A stretch of DNA of 64,000 nt from Pseudogulbenkiania subflava DSM 22618 (GCF_900177275.1 NZ_FXAG01000007.1:1-64000), one strand, 5' to 3'; positions 22,749 through 32,484 are shown, numbered from the stretch's first letter. Numbers and translations are program-made. The notes: generated from the letters alone by a model not told the origin.

Positions 22749-25181
22749 ATGAACAAACCGAAACTCGTCATGGTAGGCAACGGCATGGCCGGCGTGCGCA
22801 CGCTGGAAGAACTGCTCAAGCTGATGCCCGATTTCTACGACATCACCGTGTTCGGCGCCGAGCCGCACCCCAACTACAACCGCATCCTGCTGTCGCCGGT
22901 GCTGACGGGGGAACAGACGATCAAGGAAATCATGCTCAACGAGGTGGAGTGGTATGCCGAGCACGGCATCACTCTGCATATGAGCAAGGAAATCACCGAG
23001 ATCGACCGAGTCAAGCGCGTGGTGCGCGCCGCCGACGGCACCGAGGCCCCGTACGACCGCCTGCTGCTGGCCACCGGCTCCAACCCCTTTATCCTGCCGG
23101 TGCCGGGCAAGGACCTCGACGGCGTGGTGACCTTCCGCGACATCCGCGACGTCAACCTGATGATCGAAGCCAGCCAGAAGTACAAGAAGGCGGTGGTGAT
23201 CGGCGGCGGCCTGCTGGGCCTGGAAGCCGCCAACGGCCTGATGGCGCGCGGCATGGACGTGAGCGTGGTGCACCTCGGCGAATGGCTGCTCGACCGCCAG
23301 CTCGACCGCGCCGCCGCCAAGCTGCTGCAGCAGAGCCTGGAGGACCGCGGCATCACCTTCCACCTGCAGAAGCAGACCGCCGCGCTGCTCGACGGCGGTT
23401 CCGGCCGCGTCGCCGGCCTGCGCTTCGCCGACGGCGAGGAAATCCCGGCCGAGCTGGTGGTGATGGCCGTTGGTATCCGCCCGAACTACGAACTGGCCGA
23501 AAAATCCGGCCTGTACTGCAACCGCGGCGTGGTGGTGAACGACACCATGCAGACCTACGACCCGCGCGTCTACGCCGTCGGCGAATGCGTCAGCCACCGC
23601 GGCGTGGCCTACGGCCTGGTCGCCCCGCTGTTCGACATGGCCAAGGTCGCCGCCAACCACCTGGCGCACTACGGCATCGGCCGCTACGTGCCGGCCGCCA
23701 CCTCGACCAAGCTCAAGGTCACCGGCATCGACCTGTTCTCCGCCGGCGACTTCATGGGCAGCGACGACACCGAGGCGATCACCCTGTCCGACCCGATGGG
23801 CGGCATCTACAAGAAGCTGGTGCTGAAGAACAACAAGCTGGTCGGCGCCTGCCTGTACGGCGACACCGCCGACGGTGCCTGGTACTTCCGCCTGATCCGC
23901 GAAGGCAAGTCGGTGGCCGAGATGCGCGACGTGCTGATGCTGGGTGAAGGCGGTCAGGGCGATGTCGGCCACTCCGGCCAGAGCAAGGTCGTGGGCATGC
24001 CGGACGACGCCGAAGTGTGCGGCTGTAACGGCGTGTGCAAGGGCACCATCGTCAAGGCGATCCAGGAGAAGGGCCTGTTCACCGTCGATGAGATCAAGAA
24101 GCACACCAAGGCCGCCAGCTCCTGCGGCTCGTGCACCGGCCTGGTCGAGCAGATTCTGATCAACTGCGTCGGCGGCGCCGCCGACGTCAAACCCAAGTCC
24201 GAGAAGCCGGTGTGCGGCTGTACCGACCACAACCACGGCGGCGTGCGCAAGGTGATCCGCGAACAGCACCTGACCAGCCTGCGCCAGGTGATGGACTTCC
24301 TCGAATGGCGCACCCCGGACGGCTGCGCCACCTGCCGCCCGGCGCTGAACTACTACCTGATCTCGACCTGGCCGGGCGAGGCGAAGGACGATCCGCAGTC
24401 GCGCTTCATCAACGAGCGTGTGCACGCCAACATCCAGAAGGACGGCACCTACTCGGTGATCCCGCGCATGTGGGGCGGCGTCACCAACGCCTCCGAACTG
24501 CGCCGCATCGCCGATGTGGCCGACAAGTACGCCATCCCGATGGTGAAGGTCACCGGCGGCCAGCGTATCGACCTGTTGGGCGTAAAGAAGGAAGACCTGC
24601 CCAAGGTCTGGGCCGACCTCGACATGCCGTCCGGCCATGCCTACGGCAAGAGCCTGCGTACCGTGAAGACCTGCGTCGGTTCCGAGTTTTGCCGTTTCGG
24701 CACGCAGGACTCCACCCAGATGGGCATCGACCTGGAAAAGGACCTGACCGGCATGTGGAGCCCGGCCAAGGTCAAGCTGGCGGTCTCAGGCTGCCCGCGC
24801 AACTGCGCCGAATCAGGCATCAAGGACGTCGGCATCATCGGTGTCGATTCCGGCTGGGAGCTGTATGTCGGCGGCAACGGCGGTATCAAGACCGAGGTGG
24901 CGGAGTTCCTCGCCAAGGTGAAGACGCGCGAAGAAGTGCTGGAACTCACCGGCGCCTTCCTGCAGCTCTACCGTGAGGAAGCCTTCTACCTGGAGCGCAC
25001 CGTGCACTACCTGCACCGCGTCGGCCTAGACTTCATCAAGACCCAGGTGGTCGACAACCTCGAAAACCGCAAGGCACTGTACGAGCGGTTGCGCTTCGCC
25101 CTGTCCTTCGAGAAGGACCCGTGGACCGAGCGCGTCAAGGAAGGTGTCGCCCGTCACGAATTCGAACCGCTCACCGTGTAA
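22749..25181 (+). CDS. nirB: Assimilatory nitrite reductase [NAD(P)H], large subunit
   Basis: Six-electron reduction of nitrite to ammonium in the cytoplasm. 810 residues. An FAD/NAD(P)H oxidoreductase module lies at 1-~410 (VMVGNGMAG at the N-terminus, VVIGGGLLGLEAAN at ~150). BFD-type [2Fe-2S] domain at ~420-470 (CGCNGVCKG ... SSCGSCTG), a further Cys region CGCTD / GCATCRP, then the sulfite/nitrite reductase module with siroheme-[4Fe-4S] ligands TCVGSEFCRFG and SGCPRNC at ~640-690. Start is the ATG after AAGGAG. Operon with nirD 81 bp downstream. Confidence 0.97.
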   Translation: MNKPKLVMVGNGMAGVRTLEELLKLMPDFYDITVFGAEPHPNYNRILLSPVLTGEQTIKEIMLNEVEWYAEHGITLHMSKEITEIDRVKRVVRAADGTEAPYDRLLLATGSNPFILPVPGKDLDGVVTFRDIRDVNLMIEASQKYKKAVVIGGGLLGLEAANGLMARGMDVSVVHLGEWLLDRQLDRAAAKLLQQSLEDRGITFHLQKQTAALLDGGSGRVAGLRFADGEEIPAELVVMAVGIRPNYELAEKSGLYCNRGVVVNDTMQTYDPRVYAVGECVSHRGVAYGLVAPLFDMAKVAANHLAHYGIGRYVPAATSTKLKVTGIDLFSAGDFMGSDDTEAITLSDPMGGIYKKLVLKNNKLVGACLYGDTADGAWYFRLIREGKSVAEMRDVLMLGEGGQGDVGHSGQSKVVGMPDDAEVCGCNGVCKGTIVKAIQEKGLFTVDEIKKHTKAASSCGSCTGLVEQILINCVGGAADVKPKSEKPVCGCTDHNHGGVRKVIREQHLTSLRQVMDFLEWRTPDGCATCRPALNYYLISTWPGEAKDDPQSRFINERVHANIQKDGTYSVIPRMWGGVTNASELRRIADVADKYAIPMVKVTGGQRIDLLGVKKEDLPKVWADLDMPSGHAYGKSLRTVKTCVGSEFCRFGTQDSTQMGIDLEKDLTGMWSPAKVKLAVSGCPRNCAESGIKDVGIIGVDSGWELYVGGNGGIKTEVAEFLAKVKTREEVLELTGAFLQLYREEAFYLERTVHYLHRVGLDFIKTQVVDNLENRKALYERLRFALSFEKDPWTERVKEGVARHEFEPLTV

Positions 25182-25262
25182 TTCCAGACCGCAGCGGGAG
25201 CGAGCACCAGGCCCTGAACGCCGCCACGCTCGCTCCCCGCACGAAAGGACAAGGAGATCAGC

Positions 25263-25574
25263 ATGAACTGGAAAACCGTTTGCACCATCAATGACATCCC
25301 CAAGCAGGGCGCCCGTGTGCTCAAGCGCGAAGGACAGGACGACATCGCCATCTTCCGCGCCGAGGACGACTACGTGTTCGCCCTGGTCGATCGCTGCCCG
25401 CACAAGGGCGGCCCGCTGTCGCAAGGCATCGTCTCCGGCCACACCGTCGCCTGCCCGCTGCACAACTGGGTGATCGACCTCAAGACCGGGGAAGCCTGCG
25501 CCCCCGATGTCGGCTGTACCGGTCACATCCCGGTGCGCATCGAAGACGGCAAGGTATCGCTGGAACTGAAATGA
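25263..25574 (+). CDS. nirD: Nitrite reductase small subunit, Rieske-type
   Basis: 103 residues, standard for NirD. It carries a full Rieske ligand set, CPH (residue ~44) and CPLH (~64), expected to bind [2Fe-2S]; some NirD proteins, such as that of E. coli, lack these residues. Partner of NirB. Shine-Dalgarno AAGGAG lies 7 nt before ATG. Confidence 0.95.
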   Translation: MNWKTVCTINDIPKQGARVLKREGQDDIAIFRAEDDYVFALVDRCPHKGGPLSQGIVSGHTVACPLHNWVIDLKTGEACAPDVGCTGHIPVRIEDGKVSLELK

Positions 25575-25576
25575 GC

Positions 25577-25778
25577 CGTAACGGGGCGTTCCGCCGAAGC
25601 CTGGCCGAAACGAACTGACGTAGGGCGGAAGCCCCGTCTAGCGGGGCGTTCCGCCGAAGTGGGTGTGCCGCGCTCACTCAGAACGCCCTGTTATTCCTTC
25701 GCGACGTATTCCTTCGCAACGCTTGCGCTACCTTGCTCAGTCACGCTTGCCTCGCTCAGTCAGGGCTTCCGCCCTACG
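25577..25778. repeat. Repeat-rich spacer between nirD and the nitrate reductase gene
   Basis: CGTAGGGCGGAAGCCC (25619-25634) is repeated as a perfect inverse at 25763-25778. CGGGGCGTTCCGCCGAAG occurs twice as a direct repeat (from 25582 and 25642). A 15-bp tandem TATTCCTTCGC(G/A)ACG lies at 25692-25721. No gene, no sigma-54 promoter and no hexaloop leader were found here. Confidence 0.8.
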
Positions 25779-25818
25779 ACAAGGCTCCATCAAGATTGAT
25801 CGCATTGGGAGACATCAC

Positions 25819-28527
25819 ATGACAGAAACCACGGGACGCAACAAGACTGTCTCCTCGATCTGCTGTTACTGCGGCACCGGCTGCGGCGTCCTGATCCAGT
25901 CCGACGGCCAGCGCCTGACCTCGGTGGAAGGCGACCCGACGCACCCCGCCAACCTCGGCCGGCTGTGCAGCAAGGGCCGCACCCTGGCCGACACCACCGG
26001 CAAGCCGGGAGCGCGCCTGCTGTACCCGGAACAGCGGCTCGCCAAGGATGCACCGCGCCAGCGCGTCGCCTGGGACGACGCCATCGAAACCGCTGCCGAC
26101 CGCATCGCGGCAGCGGTGGCCCAACATGGCCCCAACTCGGTAGCGTTCTACCTCTCCGGCCAGCTCCTGACCGAGGACTACTACGTCTTCAACAAGCTGA
26201 CGCGCGCCGTCGTCGGCACCAACAACGTCGACACCAACTCGCGGCTGTGCATGTCGAGCGCCGTGGCCGGCTACAAGGCCACGCTCGGCGCCGATGCGCC
26301 GCCGGCCTGCTATGAAGACATCGACCAGGCCGACGTGGTGCTGATCGCCGGCTCCAACATGGCCTACGCCCACCCGGTGCTGTTCCGCCGGCTCGAAGCG
26401 GCCAAGGCGGCCAATCCGGCGATGAAGGTCATCGTGATCGACCCGCGCCGCACCGACACCGCCAGCCTCGCCGACCTCTTCCTGCCGATCCTGCCCGGCA
26501 CCGACGTGGCGCTGTTCCATGCCATGCTCAACGTGCTGGTGTGGGACGACCTGCTCGACCGCGACTACATCGAGCAGCACACCGAAGGCTTCGCCAAGCT
26601 CAAGGACCGGCTGCGCGAATTCACCCCGCGCGCCGCCGCCGACATCTGCGGCATCAGCGAAGAAGACATCGTCACCGCCGCACGCTGGTTCGGCCGCGCC
26701 GGCGCGGCGCTGTCGTTCTACACCATGGGCCTCAACCAATCGGCCGCCGGCACCGACAAGAACGCCGCGCTGATCCACCTGCACCTGGCCACCGGCCAGA
26801 TCGGCAAGCCCGGCGCCGGCCCGTTCTCGCTCACCGGCCAGCCCAACGCCATGGGCGGGCGCGAAGTAGGGGGACTATCCAACCTGCTGTCGGCGCACCG
26901 CGACCTCGCCAACCCCGAGCACCGCGCCGAAGTGGCGGCGATCTGGGGTGTGGACAGCATCCCGGCCGAGCCCGGTCTGCCTGCTATCGAACTGTTCGAG
27001 GCGGCGGCCAAAGGCCAGATCAAGGTGCTGTGGGTGGTCTGCACCAACCCGGCGCAATCGCTGCCGGATCAGGCGCTGGTACGCCGCGCGCTGGAAAAGG
27101 TCGACTTCGTCATCGTGCAGGAAGCCTTCGCCGGCTCCGAAACCCTGCCATATGCCGACCTCGTGCTGCCGGCCAGCACCTGGCCTGAGAAGGACGGCAC
27201 CGTCACCAACTCCGAACGCCGCATCAGCCGCGTGCGCGCTGCTCTGCCGGCACCGGGGGAAGCGCGTCACGACTGGATCATCGCGCGCGACGTGGCACAG
27301 GCGCTGGAAGCGCGCCTGCGGCCGCTTCGGCCAACCCTGTTCCCCTACGACGATGGCTCCCAGGTGTTCGCCGAGCACGTTGTCACCACGGCCGGGCGCG
27401 ATCTCGACATCACTGGCCTCAGCTACGCCGTACTCGACGAGATCGGCCCGCAGCAATGGCCGTTCCCGGCCGGCGCCACCAGCGGCAAGGCGCGGCTCTA
27501 TCAGGACGGCCGCTTCGCTACACCGTCCGGCCGCGCCCGCTTCGTCGACATCGGCTACCGTCCGGTGGCCGAAAACGTCTCGGCACAATACCCGCTGCGC
27601 CTGACCACCGGCCGCTTGCGCGACCACTGGCACACCATGAGCCGCACCGCGCTGGTGCCGGGGTTGACCCGTCACGTCGAAGAACCGGTGCTGTCGCTCA
27701 ACCAGCGCGACCTCGACCGCTTCCATCTCAAGAACGGCGACCTGGCCCGCATCAAGTCGCGGCGCGGCGCCATCGTGCTGCCGGTGGAAGCCGACGACAA
27801 TCTGCGTCCTGGCATGGCCTTCCTGCCGATGCACTGGGGTGGTGCGTACATGGCAGGCAACGGCGTCAATGCCCTGACTTTGGGCAAGGTTGACCCGGTG
27901 TCGCGCCAGCCCGAGCTGAAGCACGCCGCCATCACGCTGGAGCCGGCGCGCCTGCCGTGGCGGCTGACGCTGCTGGTCAAGGGCGACGTGGCCGAGCTGC
28001 GCCAGCGGCTGACCCCATGGCTGGCGCGCTTCCCCTACGCCGTGCTGCTGTCGGTGGTCGCTGGCGGCGCCGCGGTGCGGCTCAAGCTCGCGGCGGAATC
28101 CGCTCCCGAGGCCAGCTTGCTTGAGGCACTGGCAGACTCGGTGACGCCGGCCGATGCCATGCTCGCCGCTTTCGACGACCCGGCACGAAGTGTGCTTAGA
28201 AGAGTGTGGCTGAACGGCAAGACACCATGCGCCTACCTTCTGGCGGGCGATGTGCGTGCCGAGGAGGCCCTGTCCGACTGGTTCGACGATGGCGAAACAC
28301 CGGACAGCCTGGCGCGGCTCTTGATGGGCGGAGGCACTCTGGTCCACCGTTCGCGTGTAGTATGCGCCTGCACCGGGGTACGCGAGGACGCCATCGTCCA
28401 GGCGATCGCCGCCGGTTGCGATGTTGAAGGGCTGAAATCGGGACTCGGCTGCGGCAGTGGCTGCGGTTCCTGTGTACCAGAATTGACGAGGATGGTGGCT
28501 GCTGCTCAGGCGGCCCAGGGAGCATGA
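25819..28527 (+). CDS. nasA: Assimilatory nitrate reductase, molybdopterin catalytic subunit with C-terminal BFD domain
   Basis: Reduces nitrate to nitrite in the cytoplasm. 902 residues. An N-terminal [4Fe-4S] motif CCYCGTGCGV (Cys 15/18/22) is completed by GRLCSKG. Mo-bis-MGD domains follow (NTNSRLCMSSAVAGYK, IVIDPRRTDTA, LTTGRLRDHWHTMSRT). The C-terminal ~55 residues form a BFD-like [2Fe-2S] domain (VVCACTGVREDAIV, CGSGCGSC), the electron entry point. No Tat signal. Start chosen at the ATG after GGGAGA; the long upstream frame is unlike the family. Named nasA in Klebsiella, nasC or nasB elsewhere. cobA follows 1 nt after the stop. Confidence 0.95.
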   Translation: MTETTGRNKTVSSICCYCGTGCGVLIQSDGQRLTSVEGDPTHPANLGRLCSKGRTLADTTGKPGARLLYPEQRLAKDAPRQRVAWDDAIETAADRIAAAVAQHGPNSVAFYLSGQLLTEDYYVFNKLTRAVVGTNNVDTNSRLCMSSAVAGYKATLGADAPPACYEDIDQADVVLIAGSNMAYAHPVLFRRLEAAKAANPAMKVIVIDPRRTDTASLADLFLPILPGTDVALFHAMLNVLVWDDLLDRDYIEQHTEGFAKLKDRLREFTPRAAADICGISEEDIVTAARWFGRAGAALSFYTMGLNQSAAGTDKNAALIHLHLATGQIGKPGAGPFSLTGQPNAMGGREVGGLSNLLSAHRDLANPEHRAEVAAIWGVDSIPAEPGLPAIELFEAAAKGQIKVLWVVCTNPAQSLPDQALVRRALEKVDFVIVQEAFAGSETLPYADLVLPASTWPEKDGTVTNSERRISRVRAALPAPGEARHDWIIARDVAQALEARLRPLRPTLFPYDDGSQVFAEHVVTTAGRDLDITGLSYAVLDEIGPQQWPFPAGATSGKARLYQDGRFATPSGRARFVDIGYRPVAENVSAQYPLRLTTGRLRDHWHTMSRTALVPGLTRHVEEPVLSLNQRDLDRFHLKNGDLARIKSRRGAIVLPVEADDNLRPGMAFLPMHWGGAYMAGNGVNALTLGKVDPVSRQPELKHAAITLEPARLPWRLTLLVKGDVAELRQRLTPWLARFPYAVLLSVVAGGAAVRLKLAAESAPEASLLEALADSVTPADAMLAAFDDPARSVLRRVWLNGKTPCAYLLAGDVRAEEALSDWFDDGETPDSLARLLMGGGTLVHRSRVVCACTGVREDAIVQAIAAGCDVEGLKSGLGCGSGCGSCVPELTRMVAAAQAAQGA

Positions 28528-28528
28528 G

Positions 28529-29284
28529 ATGCATACAGGCAAGGTCTATCTGATCGGGGCGGGCCCGGGCGATCCGGAACTGCTGACGCTCAAGGCGGTG
28601 AAGGCCCTTCAGGCTGCCGACGTCTGGCTGGTGGACGACCTGGTCAGCCGCGAGGTGCTGGGCTTTGCCCGCGCCGACGCGCGCATCGTGCACGTCGGCA
28701 AGCGCGGTGGCTGCCGCTCCACGCCGCAGGACTTCATCCACCGCCTGATGCTGCGCTACGCCCGCCAGGGCAAAGTGGTGGCACGTGTCAAGGGAGGCGA
28801 CCCCTTCATCTTCGGTCGCGGCGGTGAAGAATGGCAGTGGCTGGCCGAACGTGGCGTTGCGGTCGAAGCCGTCGGCGGCCTCACCGCCGGTCTCGCGGTC
28901 GGCCCGGCGCTAGGCCTGCCGCTGACCCATCGCGGCCTCAGCCGCGGCGTGACGCTGGTCACCGCGCACACCCAGGACGGCAGCTCGTTGCCGTGGGCCG
29001 CACTGGCGCAATCCGGCCTCACCGTGGTGTGTTACATGGGCATGAGCGATCTGCCGACACTGACCGCCGAATGGCGCGCGGCCGGTTTCGCTGCCGACCT
29101 GCCGGTGGCGGTAGTGCACCGTGTCGGCTGTCCCGAACAGCGCGCCATCGTCACCACTATTTCGCGTCTGGCCGACGACGTACGTGCTGCGCGCTTGGCC
29201 AGCCCGGCCGTCATCGTGCTGGGCGAAGTGGCCAGCCTGGCTGCACTGCAGCCGCAGCTGGAGCAGGCCTGTAAGGTAGCTTAG
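28529..29284 (+). CDS. cobA: Uroporphyrinogen-III C-methyltransferase (SUMT)
   Basis: Two SAM-dependent methylations giving precorrin-2, precursor of the siroheme needed by NirB. 251 residues, stand-alone SUMT without the CysG dehydrogenase/chelatase domain. N-terminal YLIGAGPGDPELLTLKA, then VARVKGGDPFIFGRGGEE and VTAHTQDG. The ATG is 1 nt after the nitrate reductase stop, so translation is coupled. The order nirB-nirD-nitrate reductase-cobA matches Pseudomonas. Confidence 0.96.
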   Translation: MHTGKVYLIGAGPGDPELLTLKAVKALQAADVWLVDDLVSREVLGFARADARIVHVGKRGGCRSTPQDFIHRLMLRYARQGKVVARVKGGDPFIFGRGGEEWQWLAERGVAVEAVGGLTAGLAVGPALGLPLTHRGLSRGVTLVTAHTQDGSSLPWAALAQSGLTVVCYMGMSDLPTLTAEWRAAGFAADLPVAVVHRVGCPEQRAIVTTISRLADDVRAARLASPAVIVLGEVASLAALQPQLEQACKVA

Positions 29285-29466
29285 CCAGGCAGACCATGAA
29301 GCAGGGCGGTATGGGCGTGGCCCCCGCCCTGAACCTGGCCCTTCGCCGAGAGGGGACTCCCGAGGAGCAAAGTGCGCGCCACGAAATAAGGGCGGATCAC
29401 TTAACTCCTTCACGGTGGTCCGCCCCCTCCCTGATCGACGAGCACGGCGATCAGCCCCCCCCTTGC

Positions 29467-30945
29467 TTAACGGTCGTCGCTATCCCGACCTGCAGAAGCC
29501 GGTACCGCCGGGCTCACTGGTGCCAGGAACCCGGATAGTACCCAGGCTTTCTGGCTGGGTGCGAAACGGGGTGCCAGCAAACCATCGTTGATCTCGCGGG
29601 TCACCGCGAAGCGGTCAAACTCCGTTGCCGGGATAAACAGGCGGCTATTGTCCGCAAAGCCATCCGATGCAGAATCCACATCGCCCTCGGCAGCGGAAAT
29701 CACGCCGTCGCCGTTAGCATCCACTCGCGCCACTTCGGCAGCGTAGGCGTCAAACAGGCGCTGCGTGAAGTCGGTAATGCCCGCTTCAAAAGACGTCACC
29801 CGCTCATACACGTCCAGGTAAATTTCCTTGGCAAGGCCGCTGGGAATGAAGCGCTGGCGGAACTCGCGCTGCGAGTCGTCTTCGGCGTCGAACTTGTCCG
29901 GGTCGCGTGGGCCGGAGGCCTGGATCACGCCTTGGGTGTTCGGATTGTCGCCGTAGCGCACCGGATCGTTCTTCACCCCCGATGGCCCCGAGCCCGGAAC
30001 GATCGACGAGAGCGCCCCTACCTGCCCGGCCTCGAAGCTGCCGGGTATGCCCCCGGTGAACGGCAGCTCATACAAGGGGTGTATCCAGTTGGTGGTGTAG
30101 TTGAATTCCCAGTAGGCATGGCCGTCGCTCTGCTGCAGCGTGTTCCATGCCCCCATGCTCAGTTGAATCGGTACCAGGTTGGTCTGGTGATCGGGGAAAT
30201 GATCGGTGCTGGCAGGGAAATGCTCCGTCTTCCCGTCAGTGGTGAAGCGTACTCCAGCCACGTTGTGATGATCTCCCATGGCTTGAAGTGCTGCCGCATC
30301 GGCCGCGGTGATCGTGCCAAACTGTGGGCCGCCGTCGGGGTTAGGTGCGGCGGGCGGGGCGACACGCAGGTCATGGATCATCCACCCCTCATACCAGCCG
30401 CTCTCGTTATTGATCACGAACAAGCCGGCAACGTCGGTAAAGATGTCGATGAACGCCCGAACATCGTTCGGGTCAGTGGGTAGGCCGGGTTTCGGTTCCA
30501 GCACGACGCGGACAGAGCCGAGCGTCGGCAAGCCGCAGTCAGGCCCCGTCGCCGTCAACATGGCCGTGTCGTTGATACCCGGGATCAGGCTGGTGAATGC
30601 GTTGGGTTCGAAGCCGCCGGTATCGAGCAGATAATACTGAAACAGCTGGCTTGGCCCGTCGGCCTCCGCGTAAGCCTGCGTCGGCAACTGGCTGTGCGGC
30701 CGGGCGGCTAGCTCCCCGAGCCGATTGCGTAGCGGAGCTGGCAACTGGCGGATGTCGCCGCGACTCAGGGTCGTCGACATATCCTCCGCTGCGTGAGAGT
30801 TGGGGTGGCACGGAGCCGGGGGCTGGGGCTGTCGTGCGTAGACAGCGCAGGGAAAACCAAGTGCTACGGCGAACAGGGCTCCAATCAAGCTTGCTGATTG
30901 TGTTGGAACGATCTTCTTTCCCGCATGGGATGTGAGTGGGGTCAT
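29467..30945 (-). CDS. Exported protein of unknown function with EF-hand-like calcium loop
   Basis: 492 residues from the ATG at 30945. A basic N-terminus and hydrophobic segment (about residues 15-37, ending CAVYA) form a signal peptide. The rest is hydrophilic, with no membrane helix. DANGDGVISAAEGD near residue 425 fits an EF-hand/dockerin-type calcium loop; a second, SASDGFADN, follows. Other marks are NESGWYEGWMIHDL and WEFNYTTNWIHPLYE, which I do not recognise. A TTG at 31032 with GGGAGG is an alternative start giving 521 residues. Flanking hairpins lack T-runs. No functional assignment is possible. Confidence 0.65.
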   Translation of the reverse strand: MTPLTSHAGKKIVPTQSASLIGALFAVALGFPCAVYARQPQPPAPCHPNSHAAEDMSTTLSRGDIRQLPAPLRNRLGELAARPHSQLPTQAYAEADGPSQLFQYYLLDTGGFEPNAFTSLIPGINDTAMLTATGPDCGLPTLGSVRVVLEPKPGLPTDPNDVRAFIDIFTDVAGLFVINNESGWYEGWMIHDLRVAPPAAPNPDGGPQFGTITAADAAALQAMGDHHNVAGVRFTTDGKTEHFPASTDHFPDHQTNLVPIQLSMGAWNTLQQSDGHAYWEFNYTTNWIHPLYELPFTGGIPGSFEAGQVGALSSIVPGSGPSGVKNDPVRYGDNPNTQGVIQASGPRDPDKFDAEDDSQREFRQRFIPSGLAKEIYLDVYERVTSFEAGITDFTQRLFDAYAAEVARVDANGDGVISAAEGDVDSASDGFADNSRLFIPATEFDRFAVTREINDGLLAPRFAPSQKAWVLSGFLAPVSPAVPASAGRDSDDR

Positions 30946-30949
30946 GGCA

Positions 30950-31270
30950 TTACTCACTTTCTGGCGTCGCGAAATGGCCTGCCATATCGAAAGGGCTTCC
31001 TGATTCCGATGAATGGAATGGCGGAAGCACAAAGCCTCCCCTGGGGTGCTGCACGGTACACAGGCCCCATCTTGGAAGCGGCTTCGTTGTATAAAACGAG
31101 TGAGGTTTCCCGTTTATTCCGGGTGTTCCGCAATTAGCCAGCAAGCATTGTCCAGGGGGCTCGCCTACCCAGACGTCGGGGTAGGGCGGGTCTTCGAAGG
31201 GCTTGAACCCAGGTGGCATCCAGTGCTTCCTAAACACAACATTGCGCCAGTGGGTGTAGCGATTTAACAT
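30950..31270 (-). CDS. Possible small protein upstream of the EF-hand gene
   Basis: 106 residues from ATG 31270, ending 5 nt before the next gene's ATG. It is rich in Pro, Gly and Trp (PPGFKPFEDPPYPDVWVGEP, CLLANCGTPG) with no signal peptide or known domain. Composition is unlike a random shadow and the region is less GC-rich than its neighbours, but there is no strong Shine-Dalgarno. It may be a real small gene co-transcribed with the exported protein, or non-coding 5' sequence. Confidence 0.3.
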   Translation of the reverse strand: MLNRYTHWRNVVFRKHWMPPGFKPFEDPPYPDVWVGEPPGQCLLANCGTPGINGKPHSFYTTKPLPRWGLCTVQHPRGGFVLPPFHSSESGSPFDMAGHFATPESE

Positions 31271-31284
31271 CACCGTAATAGGCA

Positions 31285-31301
31285 AGACACATTGAGTGTC
31301 T
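31285..31301. promoter_or_regulatory. Palindrome overlapping the likely porin promoter
   Basis: AGACAC-ATTGA-GTGTCT is a perfect 6-bp dyad directly followed by a TATATT -10-like box (31301-31306). No good -35 was found. The regulator is unknown. Confidence 0.35.
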
Positions 31302-31364
31302 ATATTCCGCCACACGTTTCACCCGACGAAGCGTGAAATACAACAACCCTAGTGAGTTATCGCA

Positions 31365-32462
31365 ATGAAGAAGAATCTGCTTGCCCTGGCGGTCGCCTCC
31401 GCCCTGATCGCCCCGGCCGCCCTGGCCGACGTCACCCTTTACGGCACCATCAGCGAGTCGATCGAGTCAGTCAAGGCCACCGGTTCGACCAATTCCGCCA
31501 ACGACATCAAGTCCACCACCCGCATCAGCTCCAACGTGTCTAAGCTGGGCTTCAAGGGCAATGAAGACCTGGGCGACGGCCTGAAAGCCATCTGGCAGGT
31601 CGAGCAGGAAATCTCCGTTGACGATGGCGGCACCCGCAAGGGCACCTTCGCGACCCGCAACAGCTTCGTCGGCCTGGACGGCGCCTTCGGTAAGGCCTTC
31701 ATGGGCTACAACGACAGCGCCTACAAGGCGCTGCTCAAGCCGATCCTGGTCAACCCGATGGCTGACACCATCGCCGAAATCTGCACCGACAAGTCGGTGT
31801 TCTGCCATGGCGACGCGCGTCTGGCCAACTCGGTGCATTACTACACCCCGAACTTCGCCGGCTTCCAGGCTGGCGTGTCCTACGGCACCGACGAAACTCG
31901 CAAGGCACTCAGCGCCGACGGCAGTGACCGTACCAACATGGACGTCTGGAGCCTGGCCGCGGCCTACTCGATCGACGGCTTCAATGTCGGCGTGGGCTAC
32001 GACCGTCGCAACGACAAGAACGCCGTGGCCGGCGATACCAACCTGAACCAGTCCTTCTGGAAAGTAGCCGCCAGCTACAAGTTCGGCGACACCAAGATCG
32101 GCGCCGGCTTCGAGCAGGAACGTAACGACAAGTCCACCGGCGATACCAAGCAGAATGCCTGGACCGTCGGCGCCGAGCAGAAATTCGGCAACTTCGGCGT
32201 GAGCCTGGCCTACGCCAAGCTGCAAGAGTCCAAGTCCGACGCCAAGGACGGTGCCAAGCAGTGGACCCTGGGCGCGACCTACGACCTGTCCAAGCGCACT
32301 CAGACCTACGCCTACTACACCCGCATCGCCAACGACGACAACGGTACCCGCACCTTCGGTAACGCGGGTCTGACAAACTACGATAACACTGGTAAAGCCA
32401 TCGGCGTCGGTGCCGGTTCCAACCCGACCGGCTTCGGTGTTGGCCTGAAGCACTCGTTCTAA
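31365..32462 (+). CDS. Outer-membrane porin, Gram-negative trimeric (Neisseria/Burkholderia type)
   Basis: General diffusion porin. 365 residues: signal peptide MKKNLLALAVASALIAPAALA, mature start DVTLYGTISESIE, then LGFKGNEDLGDGLKAIWQVEQE (typical early strands) and C-terminal GVGLKHSF with the terminal Phe required for BAM assembly. 16 strands are expected. Monocistronic, with a strong terminator downstream. Confidence 0.95.
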   Translation: MKKNLLALAVASALIAPAALADVTLYGTISESIESVKATGSTNSANDIKSTTRISSNVSKLGFKGNEDLGDGLKAIWQVEQEISVDDGGTRKGTFATRNSFVGLDGAFGKAFMGYNDSAYKALLKPILVNPMADTIAEICTDKSVFCHGDARLANSVHYYTPNFAGFQAGVSYGTDETRKALSADGSDRTNMDVWSLAAAYSIDGFNVGVGYDRRNDKNAVAGDTNLNQSFWKVAASYKFGDTKIGAGFEQERNDKSTGDTKQNAWTVGAEQKFGNFGVSLAYAKLQESKSDAKDGAKQWTLGATYDLSKRTQTYAYYTRIANDDNGTRTFGNAGLTNYDNTGKAIGVGAGSNPTGFGVGLKHSF

Positions 32463-32484
32463 GCGGACATCCTCGTCTCTCCCC

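Noticed and set aside
29303-29431. Terminator after cobA
   Set aside because: Several GC-rich stems are visible but none is followed by a T-run on either strand, so no confident call.
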